A stretch of 64,000 nucleotides of DNA from JBLEFH01 sp047345645 (GTDB lineage Bacteria; Pseudomonadota; Alphaproteobacteria; Rhodobacterales; Rhodobacteraceae), in the NCBI GenBank assembly GCA_047345645.1, contig JBLEFH010000010.1. The stretch is one strand, 5' to 3'. The notes beneath the pieces are model-generated. The model was given only the letters and a program-made list of their open reading frames with translations, was not told the origin of the DNA and searched no databases. The translations under genes were made by a program, and so were the position numbers. Of the stretch, positions 26,005 through 34,660 are shown piece by piece. Numbering within the stretch: position 1 is the stretch's first letter; each line of letters starts with the position of its first letter.

Positions 26005-26996
26005 AGAGGCAGTCCCGCCTGTTCCAGTGCCGCGCGGATGATGTCCTGCGGATCGCGCCCCTCGGCCTCCGCGCCATAACTCAGCGCCAGCCGGTGAATG
26101 AGCGCCGCACTCGCCAGCGCCGACACATCCGACACATCCGGGGCCGCGCGGCCATCCAGAAGCGCCCGCGCCCGGATCGCCAGCACCAGCGCCTGCGCGC
26201 CGCGCGGACCGGGGCCAAAACGCAGATCCCGCGCCTCGGCAATCGCATCGGGCTCACCGGGGCGCAGCGCGCGGGTGACGCTCAGGATCGCCTCCATCAC
26301 CTGCTCGCCCACGGGCATCTGGCGCACAAGCCGTTGCGCCTGCTGCAATGTTTGCGGGGTCGCGACCTCGGCGGTGGTCAAATCCTCCGCCCCGGTGGTC
26401 GCCAAAACGATTTCCCGCTCGGCATCGCGATCCGGGAAATCCACGTTGATTTGCAAAAGGAACCGGTCGAGCTGCGCCTCGGGGAGCGGATAGGTGCCCT
26501 CCTGCTCCAGAGGGTTTTGCGTGGCCAGCACATGGAACGGCGCGGGCAGCGCCCGATGCGCGCCAGCAATCGTCACCTCTTTTTCTTCCATCGCCTGAAG
26601 GAGCGCCGACTGGGTGCGCGGGCTGGCCCGATTGATCTCATCCGCCATCAAAAGCTGGCAAAACACCGGCCCTTCGATGAAACGAAAGGCCCGGCTCCCG
26701 TCGCGCGCGGTCTCCAGAACCTCGGCCCCGAGAATGTCGGACGGCATCAGATCCGGCGTGAACTGCACCCGGTTCGTCGCCATGCCGAACACCCGGCCAA
26801 TCGCCCGCACGAGCCGCGTTTTCGCCAGACCCGGCGCACCGACCAGAAGCCCGTGACCGCCAGACAAAAGCGCAATCAGCGCCCCGTCGATCACCCGCTC
26901 CTGCCCGATCACCGCCCCCGCAAGGGCCGCGCGCGCCGCGCCAAGCTCCTCGGCAATCGGATCGAATGCCTGGGCCGGGCTGACAAAATCCTCCAT
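26001..26996 (-). CDS. MoxR-family AAA+ ATPase
   Basis: The 331-residue protein is a chaperone-like hexameric ATPase that remodels or activates partner proteins carrying von Willebrand or DUF58 domains. It has Walker A VGAPGLAKT (about residues 52-60), Walker B LLMADEINRAS with D119/E120, sensor 1 ATQNP and an arginine-rich C-terminal lid. GTG 27002 is also in frame, but AAGGA 8 bases before ATG 26996 favours the latter. It is the first gene of a four-gene operon and divergent from DUF1285. Confidence 0.93.
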   Translation of the reverse strand: MEDFVSPAQAFDPIAEELGAARAALAGAVIGQERVIDGALIALLSGGHGLLVGAPGLAKTRLVRAIGRVFGMATNRVQFTPDLMPSDILGAEVLETARDGSRAFRFIEGPVFCQLLMADEINRASPRTQSALLQAMEEKEVTIAGAHRALPAPFHVLATQNPLEQEGTYPLPEAQLDRFLLQINVDFPDRDAEREIVLATTGAEDLTTAEVATPQTLQQAQRLVRQMPVGEQVMEAILSVTRALRPGEPDAIAEARDLRFGPGPRGAQALVLAIRARALLDGRAAPDVSDVSALASAALIHRLALSYGAEAEGRDPQDIIRAALEQAGLPL

Positions 26997-27077
26997 GAAC
27001 ACTATCCTTAGATCATTCGGGCGCGAACACCCTGTTCACGCCGACACTAGCGCCCGTGGCGAGAAAGGCAAACTCAC

Positions 27078-27611
27078 ATGACCGATACGGATGCTTTGAT
27101 TGAGGCCGCACAGGCCAATGCCGGCCTGCCCCCGGTGGACAAGTGGGACCCCGACTATTGCGGCGAGATGGATCTGGTGATCCGCCGCGACGGTCTCTGG
27201 ATCCATGAAGGCACGCCGATTGGCCGCGAAAAGCTGGTGCAGCTCTTCTCGCGCATCATCAAACGGGAGGGCGACGATTATTTCCTCGTCACCCCGGTCG
27301 AGAAACTCGGGATCAAGGTCGAGGACGCGCCTTTCGTGGCCATTGATTTTCGCCAGCAGGACGGCGATCTGACCTTTGTGACCAATGTCGGCGACGCGGT
27401 GACGGCGGATGCCGATCACCCGATCCGGGTCGAAATGAAAGACGGCGAGCCCTCGCCCTATATCCTCGTGCGCCGCAATCTCGAAGCGCTGATCGACCGC
27501 AAAAGCTTCTACCGCCTCGTCGATATTGGCGAGACCGAGGGCGAGTGGTTCGGCGTGCGCTCGGCAGGCGAGTTCTTCCCCCTCATCCGGCAGCGTGAAT
27601 TGCCCGACTAA
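27078..27611 (+). CDS. DUF1285 domain protein
   Basis: A 177-residue cytosolic protein of the DUF1285 family, recognised by WHEGTPIGREKLVQLFSRI-like and YFLVTPVEKLGI stretches. The function is unknown; it is frequently found next to moxR in Rhodobacteraceae, as here (divergent, 81-base spacer). Its TAA stop shares four bases with the stop of the convergent SMR exporter gene. Confidence 0.85.
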   Translation: MTDTDALIEAAQANAGLPPVDKWDPDYCGEMDLVIRRDGLWIHEGTPIGREKLVQLFSRIIKREGDDYFLVTPVEKLGIKVEDAPFVAIDFRQQDGDLTFVTNVGDAVTADADHPIRVEMKDGEPSPYILVRRNLEALIDRKSFYRLVDIGETEGEWFGVRSAGEFFPLIRQRELPD

Positions 27612-27943
27612 TGCCCGATGGACTTTGAGAAAAGGTTCACCACAAGCACCCCGGCGACGATCATCGTGAGGCCAATAATCGCAGGCATATCAAGGGTTTG
27701 CTTGAACACGATCCATCCAACCGCCGCCACCAGCACAACCCCGGTGGCGCTCCAGATCGCATAGGCGAGGCCGAGCGGGATGAACTTGATCGCGATCGTC
27801 AGCAGGTAAAACGCCGTCAGGTAGCACAGCGCCAGCACCGCCGTCGGCACCAGCCGCGTAAACTGCTGCGTCAGCGGCATCATCGAGGTGCCCAGAACTT
27901 CCAGAACAATGGCCGCAAAGAGGGCGATATAGGCAGTTGTCAT
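27608..27943 (-). CDS. Small multidrug resistance (SMR) family exporter
   Basis: A 111-residue inner-membrane protein with four membrane helices. It has the essential membrane-embedded E15 (IVLEVLGTS), the helix-packing stretch YAIWSATGVVL and the C-terminal GVLVVNLFSK. As a dual-topology dimer it would export cationic compounds against protons. The motif is nearer to the EmrE/QacE side than to guanidinium exporters (YAIWxGxG). Specificity cannot be set from sequence alone. Its stop overlaps that of DUF1285 by 4 bases. Confidence 0.88.
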   Translation of the reverse strand: MTTAYIALFAAIVLEVLGTSMMPLTQQFTRLVPTAVLALCYLTAFYLLTIAIKFIPLGLAYAIWSATGVVLVAAVGWIVFKQTLDMPAIIGLTMIVAGVLVVNLFSKSIGH

Positions 27944-27991
27944 GGCGAGAATCTCCTTCGCGGTCTGCCGTAAAGGAGAATCAAAAAAGAG

Positions 27992-28501
27992 TCACGCCGG
28001 CCCGATCTGCCCCGCAAATTCCGCCAGCACCCGCTCGTAAACCGCGCGTTTGAACGGCACGATATTGGCGGGTAAGTCCTCGGCGGGCTTCCACGCCCAA
28101 TCGGTGAATTCGGGATGGTCGGTCGCGATGTCAATCTCGTCATCCGTGCCGAGATAGCGCAGCAGATACCACTTCATCTCCTGCCCGCGATAGCGCCCCT
28201 TCCAGACATGCCCGATCAGATCGTCGGGCAGATCATAACGCACCCAATCGGCGGTTTCGGCCAGGATTTCAACGCGGTCCGGCGAGATCGAGGTCTCTTC
28301 CACCAACTCACGCAAAGCCGCGACCTCGGGGGCTTCGCCCTTGTCGATCCCGCCCTGCGGCATCTGCCAGGCGTGCTCCTCGCTCGCCCTGCGGTCATTG
28401 CGACGGGCCGCGAAAATCAGCCCGTCCCGGTTCATCACGCACAGTCCGACGCAGGGCCGGTAAGGCAGCGCGGCCTTCTCTGCGCCCGTCAGCTCGCTCA
28501 T
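27992..28501 (-). CDS. rppH: RNA pyrophosphohydrolase (Nudix)
   Basis: RppH removes pyrophosphate from the 5' end of triphosphorylated RNAs and so starts their decay. The 169-residue protein has a complete Nudix box at about residues 50-72 (GGIDKGEAPEV and ALRELVEETS). It also has the RppH-type PYRPCVGLCVMN start, WQMPQGG and a C-terminal FKRAVYERVL. It overlaps the ctpA stop by 4 bases and is the last gene of the gpmI-envC-ctpA-rppH series. Confidence 0.94.
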   Translation of the reverse strand: MSELTGAEKAALPYRPCVGLCVMNRDGLIFAARRNDRRASEEHAWQMPQGGIDKGEAPEVAALRELVEETSISPDRVEILAETADWVRYDLPDDLIGHVWKGRYRGQEMKWYLLRYLGTDDEIDIATDHPEFTDWAWKPAEDLPANIVPFKRAVYERVLAEFAGQIGPA

Positions 28502-29853
28502 CGGCCGCTTTCGCCCACCGTGGTCATGGCGTTAACGATATCCACGGCGGTCGCCAGTTGCGGGTCCTCGGCGCGGCGCTCGGCGGCTTCCTCGCGCTCG
28601 GTCCGCTCTTCCTCAAGCTGGGTGCGCTCGTCTTCCGTCAGGCTGTCATTGTCGAGCGCGCCGCGCAGATCCGACTCGGAGCGGATGAAGAGGTTCGGCG
28701 CGTTTTCCGCCTCCTCCTCTGCCGCCTCACGGGCTTCCACTTCCGCGCGGGTCGGCGCTTCGACGATCACATCGGGCGAGACGCCGAGCGCCTGAATCGA
28801 GCGGCCCGACGGGGTATAATAACGTGCCGTCGTCAGACGCATCGCGCTCTCCGACCCAACCGGCATCACCGTCTGCACGGAACCTTTCCCGAAACTCTTG
28901 GTCCCGACCACCACAGCGCGGTTGTGATCCTGAAGTGCCCCGGCGACGATCTCCGACGCACTCGCCGAGCCGCCATTGATCAGCACCGCAATCGGTTTAC
29001 CGTCCGCCATATCGCCCTCAGCGGCGTTCCAGCGGTCGGTCTGCTCCGGGATACGGCCACGGGTCGAAACGATCTCGCCCGCATCAAGGAACGCATCGGA
29101 AACGGAAATCGCCTCTTCCAGAAGCCCGCCCGGATTGTTGCGAAGATCAATGACAAAGCCGCGGACATTTTCCATCCCGCCCAGCTCTTCGACCCGTGCA
29201 TTCAACTCGCTTTCGAGATCCGGCGTGGTCTTTTCGGAGAAGCTGTTGATGCGCAGCACCACCACTTCGCCTTCCAGCGACGAGCGCACGGCCTGCACCG
29301 AGATCGTGTCGCGGGTGATGGTCACGTCAAACGGCTCTTCCCCCTCGCGCAGCAGCGTGACGGTAATGTCCGAGCCGACCGGCCCGCGCATCTTCTCGAC
29401 CGCTTCGTTGAGCGTCAGGCCCAGAACCGACTCGCCATCGATATGGGAGATGAAATCCCCCGCCTCGACCCCGGCCTGCTCGGCGGGCGTGCCTTCCATC
29501 GGGGCGATGACCTTCACCATGCCCTCTTCCTGCGTGACCTCGATCCCGAGACCGCCAAATTCGCCGGAGGTTTGCTCCTCCATTTCCTCGAAATCTTCAG
29601 GCGGCAGATAGCCCGAATGCGGGTCGAGCGAGGACAGCATCCCCGAAATTGCCGCCTCGATCAGTTCCTTATCGGTGACTTCCTCGACATAGGCGCCGCG
29701 GACGCGCTCAAAAATCTCGCCGAAAAGATCGAGCTGTTCATAGGTTTCGCGGGCCGCTTCGGCCTCTTGCGCCATCAACGGCGCGGCCAGTTGCGTTGTC
29801 GCCGCAACACCGAGACCTGCGCCCGTCAGCACGGCCAGAAAATTCTTCTTCAT
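28498..29853 (-). CDS. ctpA: Carboxy-terminal processing protease (S41 family)
   Basis: A periplasmic serine protease that trims C-termini and often controls peptidoglycan hydrolases. The 451-residue protein has a signal peptide (cleavage near LMA-QE, residue 28), a PDZ domain (about residues 100-185) and the S41 catalytic core. S298 lies in GGSASASEI and K323 in FGKGSVQ, giving the Ser-Lys pair. A Glu/Arg-rich tail follows. Location right after an EnvC-like gene fits a joint role in cell-wall turnover. Start and stop overlap neighbours by 4 bases. Confidence 0.95.
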   Translation of the reverse strand: MKKNFLAVLTGAGLGVAATTQLAAPLMAQEAEAARETYEQLDLFGEIFERVRGAYVEEVTDKELIEAAISGMLSSLDPHSGYLPPEDFEEMEEQTSGEFGGLGIEVTQEEGMVKVIAPMEGTPAEQAGVEAGDFISHIDGESVLGLTLNEAVEKMRGPVGSDITVTLLREGEEPFDVTITRDTISVQAVRSSLEGEVVVLRINSFSEKTTPDLESELNARVEELGGMENVRGFVIDLRNNPGGLLEEAISVSDAFLDAGEIVSTRGRIPEQTDRWNAAEGDMADGKPIAVLINGGSASASEIVAGALQDHNRAVVVGTKSFGKGSVQTVMPVGSESAMRLTTARYYTPSGRSIQALGVSPDVIVEAPTRAEVEAREAAEEEAENAPNLFIRSESDLRGALDNDSLTEDERTQLEEERTEREEAAERRAEDPQLATAVDIVNAMTTVGESGR

Positions 29854-30962
29854 GTTTCATCCTCGCTCGATTCATCCTCGATAAGGGTGAACCATTCTTC
29901 CGGATCGACAGTCGCGTCGTCCTGCCTCACTTCGATGTAGAGGGGCTCGGTTTCTAAATCCTTGCCCTCCGCCTGTTGCGCGTCATTCAACACCGCCTCG
30001 CTGCCCAAGGGCAAGCCCCCCATCAGCCCGAGCGGCGTTTCTTCGGCGACTATCTGCCCTTCGCGGACAAAAACCTGATCGAGCCCGGCCAGAATGACCA
30101 GAAGCCCGGCGGCCGGTTCGAGAATCACCACATTGCCATAGTCGAGAAAGCTCCCCGCAAACCGGATATTGGCCAGCGCCGGTGCGCTGACGAGGGTTTG
30201 CGGCGCGGTGGCCAATGTCAGGCCCGGGCGCTGGCGGCCCGCACCATCCGCCTCATTATAGCGCGCGGTAATCTCGCCCGGCGCAGGCAGGGCCATTCCC
30301 ATGGCGGAGAGATCGGCGCGGCTCGGCAGCGCCGTTTCCTCGCGCCCCATGGCCCCGAGATTGCCGGTAAACTCATCAAGGCTCGCCGCACTTTCCCGCA
30401 GCCGCGCGATTTCTGGGGCCATATCCGGCACTTGCACGCCATCCTTGGAGCCAAGCTGCGTGCGGGCCTCCTGAATGGACGCAAGCGAAGCGGTCAGTTG
30501 CGCCTCCGTCTCGGCCTGCACGGTCCTGAGCGCCCGCAACTCTTCTAAAGCGGCGCGCATATCAGCCGCTTGCGCCTGCAAAGCGGGGGCGACCGTCACC
30601 ATCATCTGCGCCGCCCGTGCGGTGCCGACCGGCCCTTCCGGGTGCATCATATGGACTGGCGCTGGCCCGTCCTGAAGCGAGCTGAGAATGCCGAGGATTT
30701 CCCCCAGCGACTCCCGCCGCGCCTCGAAATCCGCAACCAAGGACCGCTCCTCCACCGCGCTTTCGCGCAGCGCCACGCGCAATTCGGCCAGCGCATCGTC
30801 AAATGCCCCGACTGCCCGCGCCAGCGAGATTTTATCCGCGCCTTGCGTCTCCACCCGCGCGGCGGCGGCTTCCATCTCGCTCGCCGCGACGCGCAAGCGG
30901 TCCGCCGTATCCGCAAAGGCCAAAGCGGGGAGAAGGGTCATAATGGGGAGCCAAAAACGCAT
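29850..30962 (-). CDS. EnvC-like murein hydrolase activator with degenerate M23 domain
   Basis: The 370-residue protein has a signal peptide (FWLPIMTLLPALAFA), a long coiled coil rich in Ala/Glu/Arg (about residues 20-215) and a C-terminal LytM/M23 fold (about residues 250-340, with YGNVVILEPAAG and FVREGQIVAEETPLG). The metal-binding H-x3-D and H-x-H of active M23 peptidases are not present at the expected places (GLTLAT, LEPAAG, ILAGL), as in EnvC. It is therefore expected to activate amidases at division rather than cut the wall itself. ATG 30962 shares one base with the gpmI stop. Confidence 0.85.
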   Translation of the reverse strand: MRFWLPIMTLLPALAFADTADRLRVAASEMEAAAARVETQGADKISLARAVGAFDDALAELRVALRESAVEERSLVADFEARRESLGEILGILSSLQDGPAPVHMMHPEGPVGTARAAQMMVTVAPALQAQAADMRAALEELRALRTVQAETEAQLTASLASIQEARTQLGSKDGVQVPDMAPEIARLRESAASLDEFTGNLGAMGREETALPSRADLSAMGMALPAPGEITARYNEADGAGRQRPGLTLATAPQTLVSAPALANIRFAGSFLDYGNVVILEPAAGLLVILAGLDQVFVREGQIVAEETPLGLMGGLPLGSEAVLNDAQQAEGKDLETEPLYIEVRQDDATVDPEEWFTLIEDESSEDET

Positions 30963-32488
30963 CAGTCGAGCAGGTTCCTTCCGGTCATTTCCGCGGGCTT
31001 TTCGAGGCCCATCAGCGCGAGCAGCGTCGGCGCGACATCGGCCAGCTTGCCACCCGGCGTGACGCGCGCCCCATCGGGCGCACCGATCACCACGCAAGGC
31101 ACCGGGTTCGTCGTATGGGCGGTGTGCGGGTTGCCCGTCACCGGGTCCACCATGATATCGCAATTGCCGTGATCTGCGATCACCACCATCGCGCCGCCGA
31201 TCTCCTCGATCGCCCGCAGCGCGCGGCCCAGCTCGTGATCCACCGCCTCGCACGCCTTGATCGCCGCGCCCAGATCACCCGTATGGCCGACCATATCAGG
31301 GTTGGCGAAATTCACGACGATGAGGTCATAGTCCCCCGACCGGATCGCCTGCTCCAGCTGGTCCCCCACTTCGGCGGCGCTCATCTCGGGCTGCATGTCA
31401 TAGGTCCGCACCTTCGGGCTCGGCGCCATGTAGCGTTTTTCCCCATCTGAGGGATTTTCTACCCCGCCGTTGAGAAAAAACGTCACATGCGGATATTTCT
31501 CCGTTTCGGCGAGTCGAAACTGCGTCCGCCCTTTTTCCGCCACATAGGCGCCAAGCGTGTTCGGAATGTCTTCCGACGGGAAAATCACGTCCATATAGGC
31601 ATTATGCGCCGTGGAATACTCCACCATCCCCAGAACCGATGACCACGCAACCCGGCCGGGTATCTCCGCCGCGTCAAACTCCGGCTGCGCCATGGCGGCG
31701 AGGATCTGGCGCGCCCGGTCGGCCCGGAAATTGGCGAAGATCAGCCCGTCGCCATCCTTCGCCCCGGCATAATCGCCAATAATCGCGGGGGTGATGAATT
31801 CATCCGTCTCGTCGCTCGCATGGGCCGCCTCAATCGCCTTGCGGGCGCTCTCGGCGCGACTCCCCTCTGCCCGCAGGATCGCATCAGTCGCCGCCTGCAC
31901 GCGCTCCCAGCGATTGTCCCGGTCCATCGCGTAAAACCGCCCCGAGACCGTCGCGATCCGCGCGCCCGCGGGCAAATCCGCCTCCAGCGCGCCGACCTGC
32001 TCGACCGCGCTTTTCGGGGCCACATCGCGGCCATCGGTGAAGGCGTGGATGCGGACTTTGAGCCCCTTCTCCACCAAAATCCCGGCCAGCGCGGCAATAT
32101 GTCGCTGATGCGAATGGACGCCGCCGGGGCTTGCCAGACCGCACAGATGCGCCACCCCCCCCGCCGCCTTCACCTTGGCCGCAAAGCTGTCCAGCGCCTC
32201 ATTGGCCGCAAGCGAGCCGTCCTCAATCGCGTTGTCGATCTTCGGCAGATCCATCCACACCACCCGGCCCGCGCCGATATTGGTGTGGCCGACCTCGGAA
32301 TTGCCCATCTGCCCTTCCGGCAGGCCGACATCATTGCCAAAGGTGGTCAGGGTTTCATGGGGATAGTCGGCCCAGATCCGGTCCATGGTCGGGGTCTCGG
32401 CCAGCGCGGGCGCGTTGTTGTCGCGCCGCTCTTCCAGCCCCCAACCGTCCAGGATTGTCAGAACAACGGGTTTCTTCGCTTGGGTCAT
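30962..32488 (-). CDS. gpmI: 2,3-bisphosphoglycerate-independent phosphoglycerate mutase
   Basis: Interconverts 3- and 2-phosphoglycerate in glycolysis and gluconeogenesis. The 508-residue enzyme has the alkaline-phosphatase-like metal sites (TILDGWG at residues 11-17; DHGNCDIMVD near the C-terminus) and the phosphorylated S64 in MGNSEVGHTNIGAG. The motif NFANPDMVGHTG supplies further manganese ligands. Length and motifs are normal. It is followed by envC with a 1-base overlap. Confidence 0.97.
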   Translation of the reverse strand: MTQAKKPVVLTILDGWGLEERRDNNAPALAETPTMDRIWADYPHETLTTFGNDVGLPEGQMGNSEVGHTNIGAGRVVWMDLPKIDNAIEDGSLAANEALDSFAAKVKAAGGVAHLCGLASPGGVHSHQRHIAALAGILVEKGLKVRIHAFTDGRDVAPKSAVEQVGALEADLPAGARIATVSGRFYAMDRDNRWERVQAATDAILRAEGSRAESARKAIEAAHASDETDEFITPAIIGDYAGAKDGDGLIFANFRADRARQILAAMAQPEFDAAEIPGRVAWSSVLGMVEYSTAHNAYMDVIFPSEDIPNTLGAYVAEKGRTQFRLAETEKYPHVTFFLNGGVENPSDGEKRYMAPSPKVRTYDMQPEMSAAEVGDQLEQAIRSGDYDLIVVNFANPDMVGHTGDLGAAIKACEAVDHELGRALRAIEEIGGAMVVIADHGNCDIMVDPVTGNPHTAHTTNPVPCVVIGAPDGARVTPGGKLADVAPTLLALMGLEKPAEMTGRNLLD

Positions 32489-32642
32489 GGGGTCGGCCTC
32501 CGTTTCAAAACCTACCTACTGACCTCAAAAAGCTCTCGCAAGCCCCGCAGAGCGCGAACAGCGGTGCAATCTGCGCGGGTGCCCGCCGCGGCGCTTCTCC
32601 GAGACGGGGCATCGCCCCGGCGAGGCCCGGAGGGCTAAACCG

Positions 32643-33119
32643 TCAGTTGCGGTGATAGGGACTGCCCGCCAAAATCGACGCGGCGCGGTAAAGCTGTTCG
32701 GCCAGCATCACCCGCACAAGCATATGCGGCCAGACCATTTTGCCGAAAGAGAGCGCGCCGCCGCCATTGAGACCCGCGCGCAAGGACGGGTCCAGCCCGT
32801 CCGCGCCGCCGATGAGAAACACCACATCGCGGACGCCCTCATCGCGCCAGCCCGCCAGTTTTTGGGAAAATTTCGGGGAGCTCATCAAGCTCCCCCGCTC
32901 ATCAAGGGCAATGACTTTCGCGCCTTCGGGGATGGCTCCGCGCAGAAGATCCGCCTCCGCCGCCATGCCCTGCGCCTTGCGGTTGTCGAGCCCTTGCTCG
33001 ATCAGCGGGCCAAGCCCCAGAGGCCGCCCCGTCCGGTCAAACCGCGTGATATAATCGTCCAGAAGATCCCGCTCCGGACCGCTTTTCAGCCGTCCGATCG
33101 CTGCCATCGTTACCTTCAC
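32643..33119 (-). CDS. rlmH: 23S rRNA (pseudouridine1915-N3)-methyltransferase RlmH
   Basis: A SPOUT-class enzyme methylating pseudouridine 1915 in helix 69 of 23S rRNA at the decoding centre. The 158-residue protein has the family pieces VIALDERGSLMSSPKFS, FLIGGADGLDP and WPHMLVRVMLAEQLYRA, and ends in the invariant SPYHRN. GTG 33119 is chosen because it restores the first beta-strand (KVTMAAIGR); an ATG twelve bases later would cut it. It lies 10 bases after rsfS, a common pairing. Confidence 0.94.
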   Translation of the reverse strand: MKVTMAAIGRLKSGPERDLLDDYITRFDRTGRPLGLGPLIEQGLDNRKAQGMAAEADLLRGAIPEGAKVIALDERGSLMSSPKFSQKLAGWRDEGVRDVVFLIGGADGLDPSLRAGLNGGGALSFGKMVWPHMLVRVMLAEQLYRAASILAGSPYHRN

Positions 33120-33129
33120 ACTGGTGCTC

Positions 33130-33486
33130 TTACTGCACCCGCTCGGCAGGTTGGGCGGCTTCCACCGGCCCGGATACCCACATCTTTTCAAGCTGGTAGA
33201 ACTCGCGCACTTCGGGGCGGAAGAGATGAACCACCACATCGCCGCAGTCGATCAGCACCCAGTCGCCCTGCTCCGCGCCTTCAGTGCGCGGTGCCTGCCC
33301 GTGGATCTCCTTGACCTTCTCCGCCAGATGCTGGCTCATAGCCCCGACCTGACGCGACGAGCGCCCGCTGGCGATGACCATATGGTCCGCCATGCTGCTC
33401 TTGCCCTTGAGGTCGATGGTGACAATATCCTCGGCCTTGTCATCTTCGAGACTGCCGAGAACCAGCGCCAGCAAATCCGCTGGCAT
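33130..33486 (-). CDS. rsfS: Ribosomal silencing factor RsfS
   Basis: RsfS binds uL14 and blocks subunit joining when nutrients are scarce. The conserved core begins at LEDDKAEDIVTIDLKGKSS and includes MVIASGRSSRQV and DWVLIDCGDVVVHLF; this start gives 118 residues, near the usual 105-120. The start is not certain: ATG 33486 lacks a clear ribosome-binding site, whereas an in-frame CTG at 33528 has AAAGGAGG 8 bases upstream, and a TTG at 33582 falls in the terminator of the preceding gene. rlmH follows, matching the usual neighbourhood. Confidence 0.9.
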   Translation of the reverse strand: MPADLLALVLGSLEDDKAEDIVTIDLKGKSSMADHMVIASGRSSRQVGAMSQHLAEKVKEIHGQAPRTEGAEQGDWVLIDCGDVVVHLFRPEVREFYQLEKMWVSGPVEAAQPAERVQ

Positions 33487-33580
33487 GGTGTGTTGCGCCG
33501 CTTGTGCGCCATTTGCCCGTTCGGTCAGAACGATGCCCTCCTTTATACGCCGCTTCCAGATGTGCTTGAGGTTGAGACTC

Positions 33581-33632
33581 AAAAGGCCCGGCGCGTTGCC
33601 TTAACCGAAAGTAGCAACGCGCCGGGCCTTTT
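33581..33632 (-). terminator. Long perfect hairpin terminator of ilvE
   Basis: A perfect 19-bp inverted repeat (33581-33599 with 33614-33632) with a 14-base loop ends in TTTT on the minus strand, 19 bases past the ilvE stop. The plus-strand side also ends in five T residues. Confidence 0.88.
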
Positions 33633-33650
33633 TCAACGATTGCCGTGGGG

Positions 33651-34520
33651 TCACGCCCGCACGAGCGCCTCATAGCTTTCCGAAATGTCACGGACGAGAT
33701 TGCCGACGGTGAATGTATAGTCGCCAATCGAGCCGACCGGGGTGACTTCTGCCGCCGTGCCGGTGAGGAAACATTGGTCGAAATCGGCCATTTCCTCGGG
33801 CATGATGTGGCGCTCCACGACCTCGATGCCCTTGTCTTTCAGCATCGCGATCACCGTCTGGCGGGTGATCCCGTTGAGGAAGCAATCGGCCAGCGGGGTG
33901 TGGACGACGCCGTCCTTGATGAAGAACACATTCGCGCCCGTCGCTTCGGCCACATAGCCGCGATAATCCATGAAGATCGCGTCCGAGCAGCCCTTTTTGG
34001 CCGCTTTGTGCTTGGAGATGGTGCAGATCATGTAAAGGCCCGCCGCCTTTGCCTCGACCGGGATGGTTTCGGGGCTGGGGCGTTTCCACTCGGCGATATC
34101 GAGTTTCGCGCCGTCATATTTCGCGTCGCCATAATAGGCGCCCCATTCCCAGGCGACAACGCCCACGCGGGTCGGGTTGGCCGCCGAGGCGACACCCATA
34201 TCCGGCCCGGCCCCGCGGAAGGCGACGACGCGAACATAGGCATCGGTGAAGCCGTTCTTCTCCAGCACCGCCATTTTCGCTTCGTCCAGCTCTTCGGCGG
34301 TGTAGGGGATTTCGAGGTCGATCAACTCGCCCGAGCGCAGCAGGCGCTTGGAGTGTTCGTTCATCTTGAAGATTTTGCCATTATAGCACCGCTCGCCCTC
34401 AAAGACGGAGCTCGCGTAGTGCAGCGCATGGGTCAGGATATGAACCTTTGCATCGCGCCACGGGATCATCTCCCCATCCAGCCAGATCCAGCCATCACGA
34501 TCATCAAAAGGCGCGCTCAT
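33651..34520 (-). CDS. ilvE: Branched-chain amino acid aminotransferase
   Basis: Transfers the amino group between glutamate and the keto acids of valine, leucine and isoleucine. The 289-residue class IV PLP enzyme has the family HALHYASSVFEGER stretch near residue 31-44, the expected PLP lysine K158 in EAKAAGLYM, and the phosphate-binding EATGANVFF and TGTAAEVTPV segments. Length is normal. It is divergent from petP and ended by a strong hairpin. Confidence 0.94.
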   Translation of the reverse strand: MSAPFDDRDGWIWLDGEMIPWRDAKVHILTHALHYASSVFEGERCYNGKIFKMNEHSKRLLRSGELIDLEIPYTAEELDEAKMAVLEKNGFTDAYVRVVAFRGAGPDMGVASAANPTRVGVVAWEWGAYYGDAKYDGAKLDIAEWKRPSPETIPVEAKAAGLYMICTISKHKAAKKGCSDAIFMDYRGYVAEATGANVFFIKDGVVHTPLADCFLNGITRQTVIAMLKDKGIEVVERHIMPEEMADFDQCFLTGTAAEVTPVGSIGDYTFTVGNLVRDISESYEALVRA

Positions 34521-34606
34521 CGGTGTTTCCTTTCCTATTCTGTCCTATCCCGCTTTGCAAACGACAGGAAATTGCGCTATTAGCCCGATCCGCTATCAGT
34601 AGGGGC

Positions 34607-34635
34607 TTGGATAGTCAATAAGGCTGACATATAAA
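34607..34635 (+). promoter_or_regulatory. Predicted promoter of petP-petR with an inverted repeat in its spacer
   Basis: TTGGAT (34607-34612), a 17-base spacer and TATAAA (34630-34635). Inside the spacer lies GTCA (34614-34617) facing TGAC (34625-34628), which could be an operator, perhaps for PetP itself. GAGGAG follows before the petP ATG. Confidence 0.55.
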
Positions 34636-34660
34636 ATGCCCTAGATATGAGGAGACCGAA

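Noticed and set aside
32489..32642. Hairpin-rich spacer between gpmI and rlmH as a terminator or regulatory RNA
   Set aside because: GC-rich palindromes are present (for example GGGGCATCGCCCC-like) but no T run follows on either strand and no promoter is evident.
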